The position numbers and the translations under genes are program-made. Below, in pieces: positions 45,001-55,554 of a DNA stretch of 64,000 bases. Position 1 is the stretch's first letter; every line of letters begins with the position of its first letter. The notes below the pieces were generated by a model. It made no database searches, had not been told where the DNA came from, and saw only the letters and a program-made list of their open reading frames with translations. Where the stretch lies: contig JAULBX010028160.1 of assembly GCA_032358255.1 (NCBI GenBank), positions 1-64,000 of the forward strand, written 5' to 3'. Origin of the DNA: Heterotrichella gracilis (taxonomy: Eukaryota; Sar; Xanthophyceae; Tribonematales; Xanthonemataceae).

Positions 45001-48000
45001 CTAACTGTGTGCCCTTTCCATGAGCAAGTGCTCGCGGGTGACTGCATGGTACACCTCAGCCAGGGCCGCTGACGTGGCAGCAGGGTCGGGTGACAGCTGG
45101 TGGGACATGGAGCGCATTCGGGCAACAAGCTCATCCTGCGGGGTGGGTTGGGGTGCGGGGTGAGGAATGGGGCAAAGGGGATATCATATGCAGGTGGGGT
45201 TTATGTGTTAGGGTTTCGTGCAACAAGCCGGGTCTGCAGGAGGGGTGAGGGTGGAGGGGTATGGGGACTGCAGCTATGTAGTGCATGGTACTCGATGAGG
45301 TCGTACAAAATAACAAGAATTTAGAAGAAACAACTCCAGCACAACGCAGTTGCACACCTATAATCCGGTTTGGCAAAGGAAAAATGCAATAAATGCCAAT
45401 ATTATCATGATGGTTATGTGCATCGAGCATGTTGGAGCAGCGCTTGTCATTACCTGGTCCTCCTTGGATAGCCTGGGATCCACCTGCAATTTTCCGTCCC
45501 CGTCTCCCAGCTTGCCAGTCCCCACCAGGGGCACAGGGCAGAGGTGTGGGGACCTGCATCGGGACTGCACCGCCTTCATGACCAAGGAAACTAGCCCAAT
45601 GGCGAACTCCTCTCCTTTGGCACCTGCATATCGTGTGAATCATTTCTTACTTGCATGCCTACCTGGTCCACTGGCACAGGCAGATTAGCAGTTTGTCCTA
45701 CATGCCTTGCGCCAACCAGTTGTGTCCAAGCACTGCTTCTACCATCTCTGCTTTGGAGGTCTCAACGCAGTTTAATCACGCAACAGGGTGCTCCCCACTG
45801 CTCACCTTGTCGCATGTCGGACCATGTGGATTAATACAGATTTTTCTAGGTCACTTGCTAGCTGGTGCGTGTAGGAGAACAGGTGCCGCAGAGATGGATG
45901 CCGGGCATGCCAGTTGTCAATTACATTAGGGAGTCAACAGTGTTGCATCTGGTAGCAACCATGCTTCCCGCCACAATTTCCTCCCCACCTGAACCACTTG
46001 TGCTGTTCCCCTCGACATCCCCTGGCCCTTCCAGCGGAGCAAAGGGGAGGAAAGTGTCTGAAAGCGTGCCGAAGGCAATCACGGCTGGCCGGATGTGCTT
46101 GGCAAGCCTGCAGCAACAAAACCACATGCTAAAACTTAGGATGGGAAAGCTGGCAATAATTTGCGCATGTATGTCCCATGCAAAGATGCAGACAATCTAT
46201 CGCGAGGTGGTGCATGGCACATTCTCTTGAAGTGGTCCATGTCGGGCATGTAAGTTCCTGTTAGGGTCTCTGGTTCCGTGGACAGCCATGCATGCGTGGC
46301 TGATCAAAGGCGATGAACTGCTCAAGAGCCGATCAGACATCCAATGCTGACCAGAGCTCATGACCTGCAGAGGCATTCCAAGACTTGCCCATGCACACAT
46401 TATCCCAATCTGACATCCACACTAAGTGGCCCAGGCCACGTACCTTTCCGCTGCAATGACTTCCTCCACAGAGCCAAGGTTGGAATGGATGAATCGTGGA
46501 CGGGGAGGGCAATCCCCTGGCAGAGCGGGTTCCCCCGCCACCGCCACATGTCCATCCTCACCATCCCCTTCTTGCCCTGCCTCAGGTCTTCCAGAAGCTG
46601 TCGCGGCCCCTTCCAATCCATGCGCCAAGGAGTCGCGCCCCGCAGCTGCCACAACAACCGCATCTGGTGTGACACATCCTGCACCTGCTGTCCTTGCCAC
46701 GGCCTCTACCACAGCGCCTGCTTCGTGTCCTGTCAGAACCCCTTCATTCTCTGACAAAGCCCCAACATGGCCTGCCCCGGCCAAATCATGCGCTGCCCTG
46801 ACTGTCCCAGCGCCAGCATGCGCTGCCACATCCCGCTCACATGTCGCTGGCGACACGCCGCAGGGATGCGCTGCAACAACTTGTGGCTGAGCCCCGTCCA
46901 ATGCATGCGCTGCCCCTGCTCCATCCCCGGGATTTCCCGCAGCATCCCTGGGATGCGCTGCTGCTGCAATATTGTTGTTAATGGCGGCGCATCGGCGCTC
47001 CCACGCATCCAAAACGCATGTTGCAATGGTGGGGTAGTCGCCAGAGTCCAGGCGCCAGAAGCGGAACAGGTCAAACACCACACTGCCTGCAACGTGTAGG
47101 GCATTACATTACATTACATTACATTACATTACATTACATTACATTACATTACATTACATTACATTACACTACATTACACTACATTACATTACATTACATT
47201 ACATTACATTACATTACATTACATTACATTACATTACATGTGCGTCATTAGCGAGGGGGCAAACAGTCTTTGGGTAAGTCGCTGCGATAGCGTTCCATCC
47301 TGGGGTTTACCAATGCGATTGGTTATGCGTCACAATCCCCAAACAAAACTTTAAATGCACAAAACAAGCCATCCAGCCACAGGTAGCTGTGGAAAACACA
47401 CCCGTGCCTGGCAAACGCGCATGCACGGGTGCAACTGCATTTCTCACCTGGTTGTATGGGTGATTCATCAGGGTGCAGCTGGTGCATGTCATCGATGAAC
47501 TCCTGCGGCACCTGTGCTGCCAGAGCTGACGCAACAAACGCACGCGTGCCTGCGCCAGTGACCAAGGCAAGGTTGATGATGGCTTAGAAAACATATAAAA
47601 TCATATGACATGATGCATCTACACCTTGAATACTTGTGCACCCTGTGCAACGTGCATCAAACCCAGCGCCAAACCATAGGTGACAGTGTCTGTTACTGTG
47701 TGTTACTGTGTGAATCAGCCATTGGCTGCTTCTCATGCTCCAACGCCTGCCACAGACCTTAGGATCCCCTAGCGTTAAACAGAGCCCGTGTGACAGGCAG
47801 GAGGAAATAGCTGTGGCGCATTATATCAATGCCAAATGACAGAATCCAAAGATTTAAACCGATTATCACGTACCAATGTGTCTGCCAGGGCGGCCGCTGT
47901 GGCCAGGTGCTATTCCCCAAAATACATCAATAAGAACTTATATACAGTTGCACTTTTTTTAGATGACTTATCATTGCGTACCAAATGTGTCTGCCAGGGC

Positions 48001-51000
48001 GGTTGCTGTGGCCAGGTTGCCATTCTCCCGCAGGAACAGCAGGTGTGCGAGCAGGGCTGAAACTGCCACCGGTCCTCCTCCCCCTGCCCCAGCGGCATCG
48101 TCCCAGGAGCTCAGCGGTTGCAGCAGCACACTCATCACCTCGTGCGCTAGAGTGCCAACAAGCCAACCTGCACATGTTGATTTGTGACCCCTTACTTGAA
48201 GTTTACTTGTTGTGTTACTGTTGTTGTTGTTGCATTGGAATTCAGCATTGGTATGATGGTAGCAACCCAGACTGTTGGTCTTTTCTAGGGGATTTCATTT
48301 ACTTTACTCGGTGTGTGAGGTTTAGGGTTTAGAAGCTTGAAGCCCTGCTCCGCTCCTGTAACAGTCATCGATTGCCGTAGCTGTATAGGCATTCCTGGCA
48401 CTGTTCTCCAGAAACTCCCTGGGGGCATGGCTGACCCACAAGGTACCCCCCATTGCAGCACCTACGGTATACCTTATGCTCTTCACATTGACCCATGCAT
48501 GGGTGAAACTGCAGCAAACTGGGCGTGGAACTCAGTCATGAGCCCCGCTTGCCCTTCAACCCCTTCACCCCCCCCACCCCCCACACGCACCAATGACTCC
48601 TTGCTTCACCTCTTGCCCCACCAGGCCAGAACCTTGGGCTCCTTCCTCCTCAAGCACTGCATCCACCTGGGCCGCAAACCACAGAAGAGGGTCAAACAAA
48701 TCAAAGCATGGCTATTTGAATAGAATTGAAGTATAATGAGAAATTAAAACCCAAAATATAAGCTTCTACCCTGCTTGTGATTAAATAGGCGCTTGATCGA
48801 GGTGTAAGCAAGGAGGAGACATGGCGCGTTCCCTTCCTATTTGTTATTTCTCCGGGATCCCATCCTACCAGGTGTAGGGTTTGGGGACTTATAGGGTTAC
48901 CTGTGCTGCGTAGTACACCGCACTGGTCCCCGCGTATGTGCGCAGATGGCGCCGGCAGTACAGGTTCTGCACCACAGGCCAGCGGGTGAGGCTCCATGCT
49001 TAGGCAGACGATGGTTGTACGTGCACATACGACACTGAAATGTGAAGCAATTTGTATGCGCACGCACATACAGTGTATGTCATGTTCATTGCATGCGTAC
49101 ACGGGCAGTCAGCAGGTAACTCAGGCTAGTGTGCAGGTTGTGCCCAGCAAATGACCGATCGGTACCCATCGCTTTACCTGGAGCAGCAGCATGGCTCGGT
49201 CGGTGGAGCGCCTGCCTGCAAAGAGCATGACGTCGGCGCTGACGTCAGCGTCGCTCAGCTGCTGCATCACCAGCGCCAGGTGGGCAAGGGAGTTGGCCAG
49301 CCGTTCAGTGCGGTCGATCTTCACTCCCCTCTCCTTGAATATCTTCCTCACCTGCCACATTGAGGCGGAGTGATTCTGGTTGCCTTAGGGTTTAGGGTTG
49401 TAATGTGGGCCATGAGCAAGGCAAGATGGCCAAGGTTGATATTCCAGATCCTGATCCTAACCCAGATCTAGGCGCATCACATGTGGCATCAACAAACTTG
49501 TACGTAGGATGGATGTCTTGTCTTTAAAATATTTGTTCTGGGTTAATAAAATTATGATTACCTGATGGCAATGCAGGAAATGCACCCCACCTGTGCCCTG
49601 ATGGTGTATTCTTGCACCAGCTGCATCAAGGTGGTCTCAACATTTGAAGCGGCATCCACAGGGCCTGGCAGGGCATGGGCCGTATACATAAATGAGTCAA
49701 GTCTAGCCGAATACATAGATGAGTTCAGTCTAGTAGCACGTGCCTGTCTGAATGCATCAGCAGTACACAGCAGACACATTGCAGGTAGTGGTGCGCGCGA
49801 GTGCTGAACAGACTCCACTGGAATACCACAGACTCCACTGGAATACCAACACATTTGACAAAGGCAATGGGATCTATTGCATCTATAAACGTGCCACTCC
49901 ATGGAAAGGTCAAATATTATCTCTTGCAAAATTACCCTCTGCAATGGCCACCAGCTCGCCCCCCAGCTGCTCCCAGTGCACAGGCGCCACACAGTGGAGG
50001 GATGCGCGGTCCAGCATTGCCTGCGTGGCGTGCGGACGGTTTAGGGTTCATGGCGGGTTGTAAGGTGCACTCGCTATGGCGAGATATGCGGTCCACCATA
50101 TATTTGATGTGCACCCGTCAAACAATACAGGACAAACCAGCCCAAGCAGGATCATGGTTTAAAATGCACCACTTGTGAGCCTGTAAAATTGCACATTTCT
50201 GCATTTAGACAGCCCTTTGGCCATACCTGTGTTGTCTGGAAGCCACCAAAGTAGGTGCACAGCACTTCCGCCACATGGCGGTCATAGGGCACCGTCGTGG
50301 ACAGCTGGCGCACTGCTTCCAGGAACTCGCACCACAGCTCTGGATCCTGGCAAGGCACCAATGCGGGGTTAATGATGGCATGCAAATTCATAGCTGATCG
50401 GTCAAATATTCTAGAGCATGAACCTCCCTTATGTAACCAGGCCCTGGATGGCCTTGGTCGCCTTCCCACTGAAAAGCCGTAAACCCTAGAAAAAACCCTG
50501 CTGGCGCACTGCCTCCAGGAACTCGCACCACAGCTCTGGATCCTGGCAAGGCACCAATGCGGGGTTTATGATGGCATGCAAATTCATAGCTGATCATCCA
50601 AATATTCTAGAGCATGAACCTCCCTTATGTGGCCAGGCCCTGGATGGCCTTGGTCGCCTTCCCACTGAAAAGCCATAAACCCTAGAGAAACCCTGCTGGC
50701 GCTACTGCATGGCGTTGGCTGTAAATGCATGGTGCCTCAGTGATATTAGCAAAGTGCATCTTCCCACACCGCATCCCTTACGCACACCAGCGCCAATGCC
50801 GTGCACCACACCTGCAATGTCCAGCCCCATTAGCGCAAAAATGTGTATATGCATCCACAGGCAAGCAAACGAATCAAACAGAGGTAGCCTTCAATTTCAT
50901 CCGATCAAACACCATTTTTCGGATGCAGGGGGTACATGTGGTGAGAAACTCCCCACCTCATCCCGTATGCACGCAAGGCCCACCGGCGTGCGCCGCACGT

Positions 51001-51931
51001 GCAGTGCAAAGTGCGCGTCCAGCCCCGACAGCAGCCCTGCGTACAGCTTGGCCATGCGGGCCTTGTAGGCGTCGTTCACCAGCAGGCCTCGCAGGGCCTG
51101 GAGCGAGAGGGCGGTGATGCGGCGCGCCAGGGCTTCGTCCAGGAAGGACAGCAGGGTATCTACATGAAGCAGATTCGAAGCTTACATATTGGGTTGCAAC
51201 TGGTTAAACTGGTTCATGTAGTTGTAGTTGTACTTTGAGACAGGTCTGCTGCAGCAATTCAACAACCATATTTGTGCACAGCTCCCGTTCTCGCATCCAG
51301 AGCAATGTAAGCAGTGTGTGTGCCTGTGCAACGTGGGTCTGGAAACTAACTAGAGCAAACACCTTGCTGGTAGAATATGACACAGGTCAAGGGAGGGGAG
51401 GCCCTTAGCAAGGGTTCTCGAGCAGGACTAGCAGAGTGCCCACTCCAGCTGATCAGACTGACTGTGTGCAGGCAAGGCTTTGCCTTGGCGGGTTTACACC
51501 TGGTTGCCAGCGTGTGGCACAGGTAAGCCCAGGAGGACACCTGCTAAGCTGTGGACCAGATAGCCAAAGGCGTCTGCTGCTGCATATGCAATACTGCAGT
51601 GCTCACAATGCCACACTACAGTTAGCAAACCAGGGGTGTCCATATCCATACCTGTGGTTTCTGCCCTGACGCCAGCTCGGGAGCAGTAAAACCCTGTGCG
51701 CAGCAGCAGCCTGGCGTGGTCGATGGCGCCAAACTCCCAGCTGGGCCAGTCACCGGTGCCCATGGGACCACTGGCAAGGACCATCGGCATGGAATGTGTG
51801 TCGTGACACACTGGTGGAAGTTGTGCAGGAAATGACAAGTTCTGTAGAAGCCCAGGAGTGCCCGAAGTAGGTTGGCCTGGTGAGGGAACGTGTAAGGAAG
51901 CCACTGGCATGCGTATGTCACATGCATGCAT
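45001..51931 (-). CDS. Large helical protein of unknown function, 14 exons
   Basis: Exons (complement): 51652-51931, 50957-51159, 50227-50346, 49936-50020, 49591-49664, 49178-49351, 48901-48966, 48591-48666, 47982-48167, 47448-47549, 46444-47086, 45989-46107, 45454-45623, 45001-45135. All phases agree, giving 810 residues if the ATG at 51931 is right. The 5' end is the weak part and another upstream exon is possible. Most of the protein is short amphipathic helices of alpha-solenoid type (TLLSFLDEALARRITALSLQ, ERLANSLAHLALVMQQLSDA, ALLAHLLFLRENGNLATATA). Exon 11 is a low-complexity, Ala/Gly/Val/His-rich insert. It ends AALAEVYHAVTREHLLMERA plus HS. I recognise no family. There is no signal peptide or membrane segment. 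Exons 3 and 9 have decayed duplicates in the adjoining introns. Confidence 0.65.
45665..45740. repeat. Fragment of the foldback repeat family
   Basis: CAGATTAGCAGTTTGTCCTA, then CATGCCTTGCGCCAACCAG, matches the left arm of the hairpin at 13176-13351 and the fragment at 88-165. Confidence 0.65.
47102..47240. repeat. (ACATT)n pentanucleotide microsatellite
   Basis: About 27 units of CATTA/ACATT with two ACACT variants. It lies in the intron directly upstream (gene sense) of exon 11 of the helical-protein gene, 16 bp from the acceptor. Confidence 0.98.
47840..48015 (-). repeat. Echo of helical-protein exon 9 tail
   Basis: TACCAATGTGTCTGCCAGGG with CGGCCGCTGTGGCCAGG (about 47872) copies the exon end and donor at about 47979 (TACCAAATGTGTCTGCCAGG). 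The period is about 108 bp. Confidence 0.9.
50303..50720 (-). repeat. Tandem duplicate of helical-protein exon 3 head and intron
   Basis: About 198 bp (CTGGCGCACTGCTTCCAGGA, then the acceptor, intron and AAACCCTAGA) is repeated almost intact from about 50503 (CTGGCGCACTGCCTCCAGGA). Only a few changes separate the copies, so this is among the youngest echoes. Each unit contains a CCCTAGA or CCCTAAA-like motif. Confidence 0.95.
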
Positions 51932-52796
51932 GCAAATGGTTTTGTGATGCTGTCAACTTGGCTTGTTGACAACAAGCCAAACGTGCACTGCATTTGCCAA
52001 CCCAAAGACAAGAAGTGCGCGTTAAATGCATGTTATATCGGCTATCAACACACTGAGTCAGGCTGTAAAGTTAGGGACAGGGTTTATTGAAAATCAGTCC
52101 CCAAATGTTTCAAACCGCTACGTAGCTCTTAAAGCAAGGACAGGGTATGTGCTCCTGCATAACTGCTGCAACGGACACTGCCTTTGCCATTCAGGTTACG
52201 GTTGATTTCCAGTCAAGGTGAAAAGAAGCTACCCGATAACGCCCTCTCCGACAGGTAGGGCAAACTGCATGCATCGCAGATGAGAGGTCCCTGTGTTTGT
52301 TGCTGCCAGGTCTACACTCGTATGGGTTGAGTTCTGTGAAGCACTAGTCAAACAAGGGTGCTTTCGAAAGACGGGAGGTCCTTGCGTGTTTGCCTCTGAG
52401 CGTGGGTTCGAAAAACTCATCCCCCCAGCTCCGTCAACGGGGTTTTCTTGGTTCGGCACTAGGTTCGCGTTTGAGACACCGTTGATGGCCTTCTGGTCTG
52501 AGGATGTTTGTTTTGGTAACGTGTTCTCTGGCAGTTGGCGTTGCGGTTGTTGCTGCATCTTGGTGTGGGTCGTCCCATGCATGCCACTACGGTGCTGGAA
52601 TAGTTGCAAGCGGTAACCACCACCTAAGCTTCTTGTGATGAAAAGTACCAGGTTTGATTCACACACCTTCTGTTGGTCAAAGTGTTCGACATCTCCGTGT
52701 CCCACCTGACCATCCCTATGTATACAGCACCTTTTGACACAGCACCTGTTGTGGAGTGCTCAAACCTAACCTGCCCTGGCTACATACGCAGGCAAG
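51932..52796. promoter_or_regulatory. Divergent intergenic region
   Basis: This lies between the presumed start of the helical-protein gene (-) and the metallothionein ATG (+). A TATGTATACA stretch lies near 52717. The sequence before the metallothionein ATG ends ACATACGCAG, which could be a 5'-UTR splice acceptor. Open frames at 52229-52705 on both strands look accidental. Confidence 0.35.
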
Positions 52797-53042
52797 ATGT
52801 CTTCCTGCGAGAAGTGCAAGAACGGGTGCTCCTGCGGAGCCACCTGCGAGTGCGGGGATGACTGCCGTGACTGCACCACCTGCGCCAAAAAGTGCTGCGC
52901 CAATGGCTGCACCTGCGGAGAGTCGTGCACGTGCGGCCCCAACTGCACCTGCGCCACCTGCAAGAAGCCATCCACAGCAGCCGTGTCCAGTGGCTGCAAC
53001 TGCGGGACCCCCTGCCCTTGTGGCGATGACTGCAAGTGCTGA
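52797..53042 (+). CDS. Metallothionein, 24 cysteines in 81 residues
   Basis: A single exon encodes 81 residues, 30 percent Cys, with no aromatic residue and no Leu. Cysteines occur as CxC, CxxC and CxxxC motifs plus one CC pair (MSSCEKCKNGCSCGATCECG, GCTCGESCTCGPNCTC). A spacer of 11 residues without cysteine (KKPSTAAVSSG) divides an 18-Cys N-terminal part from a 6-Cys C-terminal part (CNCGTPCPCGDDCKC). This is the composition of metallothioneins, which bind Cu, Zn or Cd by thiolate clusters in the cytosol. Which metal is not decidable from sequence. The EC-GDDC and GC-TCGES-CTCG patterns recall plant EC-type and animal types, but the spacing matches neither exactly. Confidence 0.9.
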   Translation: MSSCEKCKNGCSCGATCECGDDCRDCTTCAKKCCANGCTCGESCTCGPNCTCATCKKPSTAAVSSGCNCGTPCPCGDDCKC

Positions 53043-55554
53043 GCAGCTGGACTCCCAGCTTTGACCCTGTTTGAAAAGGTTTTTGAGGCATTCCAACTGG
53101 GTCCTGTGTGTGCCCTGTGTGGGTTACAGTTGCCTACTGGAACAAAACATAATCAAAAAATTGCAGGCAGTAGACCGCAAAGAACTGACTTGGTGATAGG
53201 GGTATGGAGGGCGTGGTAGTGCAATGTTGCTGGCTCCTCCTTTATGTAAAGTTGTAAGTTCACACAATGCCTGCTCCAGCTGGTCTCGACCCTTGGCCAA
53301 TTGCCCGTGCCAGGGAACACAGGCTTGGGGCTTGATACTTTGTATTGGTTGCAGCAAAAGGGCACAATGGGCAAGTGTGCTTGTCGTTGCAACCCATGGC
53401 AAGTATATTTCCTGTATTTGGTGCCTTGGTCTGTCCTGCTTTGCAAAGCCTTAGCTGCAGCTGGTGACTGATAGCATACAGCATAGTACTTCAAGATCGA
53501 GCTCAAATCTGCTGCAGCCAAGGCTCTGCTCAAGGCTTTGACTATGCTAACAATTGGCGCGCAAGCACGATGCATCGACGACGACTCCAATGGTCACCCA
53601 GTGGTACTACGTAGTTACCTGGTCCAGTGCCAAATTTGCAAGCAGCTGTGCTGCGGCGGCATGCCCAATTGCAGGCACGTACGGCACGCGTCAAGGAGTG
53701 AGGAGCCGGCTCAGAAAGATATCCAGTGAACCCAAAAGGGAAACACCTGGCCCGTGATGCTCCACCTCAGAACCAGCAGGGATTCCTGCCCATCTGCACT
53801 GCAATCCATTGGTTGGCAACCCTTGTCATGGTTTTCACGCCTTAGTGCATTGTTGAATATCTGAAAGAGAATACTTGTAATCATTACCCAAGTTTGCATG
53901 ATATGGCAGGCCGCAGTTTTTAAGAACAAAATCAACTGGAAAATGAACAGATGCTGGGGAAAAATATCACTCTGTCTATAGAGCCAAATTTGAACATGGG
54001 TTAAAAACCTACTGCAAAATATCGTCTGTCACCACATGTACATCAACCAGCAATCTGCATCCATTTGCATACAATACGTTGTTCAATCCTATCTAAGAGC
54101 TAGTCGGCACAACCGCTGCCTTAAAATCCTTTTGCCCCACGACATTCGACTGCCAAAACCCTAACTTGTTATCATTCTGAACGGGAACGGGTTCTACCAA
54201 GCCCAAACAACGCTGGCTTGTTCTCTCTCTCAAGCAAATAAACAGCTCCAAACCTTCTATACAAGAAAGGATGCCCTGAGCACAGATATAGCACAGGCAC
54301 CTTCACCACATCAATCACTCAGGCATGAAACAGTGTACCTTATAAAGACGTGCAACCCTAGAAACACCTAACCACTAACTTGCAACACCACTCGACGCAG
54401 TTTGTGTGGGTGTGAAGGTCCTTAGTAGATTTGAAAAGCACCTAGCCATGAGTGGGGCGAACCAAATTGGAGCCGTATGCTACAATGCTGCCCCTTCAAA
54501 GAAATTCAGAAAAAGAATCTGCACTACCCCTTGTCCCCTCCTAAACCCGAGTGCTCGTCAAAAACGTCACTGTATCCAAATTACCCCCGGATGTTGGTAC
54601 AAGCCTTGCACGGAAACAGTATGCCAATCAATACAAGGCACCCAGGGAGCAGAAAACGAATGCTACAAATGGGCTCTGCTAGTAGTTCACCTACACGTCG
54701 TCGGTTCCACCACCCACCACACAAACTGCACAGACGCAATTACGAATCGCTAATGAGCGCCTGTGCAGACATCTATCTATGTAAAAGAGATCTCTCCCTT
54801 GCGATATAGCTTCATGTGCACAAGGGGGGCAGGTGGCAGGGTCATGAAAGCACTGCAACAACCATCGATATGCTGTTGTGGGAGAAAACTTTATGCAGCC
54901 GCGTATGCTGCTTTACCTTGGCAACCAATCCAATGAAATCCTGAAAAGTCAAACCCACACCCCCCACGGTTAACGCTCTAAAGTAATACAACGTCTAATC
55001 TAATGAAACAAAACCTTGCCCGCCCAAATCGCCCAGCAGCAGCTGCTCTCTGTAGCACCCCCCACCATGCCTTGCACCGTGGATTTGTAATGTTGCTGCA
55101 CCCCATGCAGGCTGCACGAAGTGGAACATTGCAACAGGCTCGGCAAGCCATGCTGGTAAAGTGTGCAACGAGAGCATTGGCCTGCTGCTAGCTACCCATG
55201 AGGTCCCCCTCCTGCCCAGCGCCACTCATGGTTATGTTTTTTGCATGTGGAAGCCCTGGAAGGATCTGTAGCTGCCTCCCGCATGGCGGCTACTGCGCTT
55301 GCCATCAGTGGAATTGCGCTGGGCTGTGAGAGCACTAGTGATCTGACCCTCTGTGGCCTGCTTCGCACATGGCTGCTGCTCCCCGCCAGCGCCACAAGTG
55401 CACCTGCGCTGGGCTGTGAGAAGCTCGTGGATCTGTGCTGGGCTGCCGGTGAGTGGCATGATCCTATCCCACCAATCGCAGCCTGCTTTGCAAATCTGCC
55501 AAGCGCCACGTCGGAACCCCCCAGCCGCAGCCAGCTCCGCAAACCTTGCCCAGC
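53043..55554. other. Region between metallothionein and WD40 gene
   Basis: It contains the metallothionein 3' UTR, two exon-like blocks on the minus strand (listed separately), about 1 kb of AT-richer DNA without features (53900-55000), and the probable 3' UTR of the WD40 gene with a direct repeat of GCGCTGGGCTGTGAGA (about 55316 and 55409). Confidence 0.45.
53610..53860 (-). pseudogene. Exon-like blocks of an unknown gene or gene fragment
   Basis: 53747-53860 (complement) is preceded by CTTTCAG and followed by GTGTTT, and reads IFNNALRRENHDKGCQPMDC, then SADGQESLLVLRWSITGQ. A second block ends at 53619 with LLANLALDQ before GTAACT. Further downstream LSRALAAADLSSILKYYAVC could continue it. 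Neither start nor end is clear and no family is recognised. Confidence 0.3.

Noticed and set aside
47018-47251. Plus-strand frame reading through the ACATT microsatellite
   Set aside because: A five-base repeat without stops gives a periodic peptide. It is not a gene.
52229-52705. Open frame of 158 codons on the minus strand upstream of the metallothionein
   Set aside because: It has an accidental-looking composition and no domain, and overlaps an equally long plus-strand frame. It lies in a likely promoter region.
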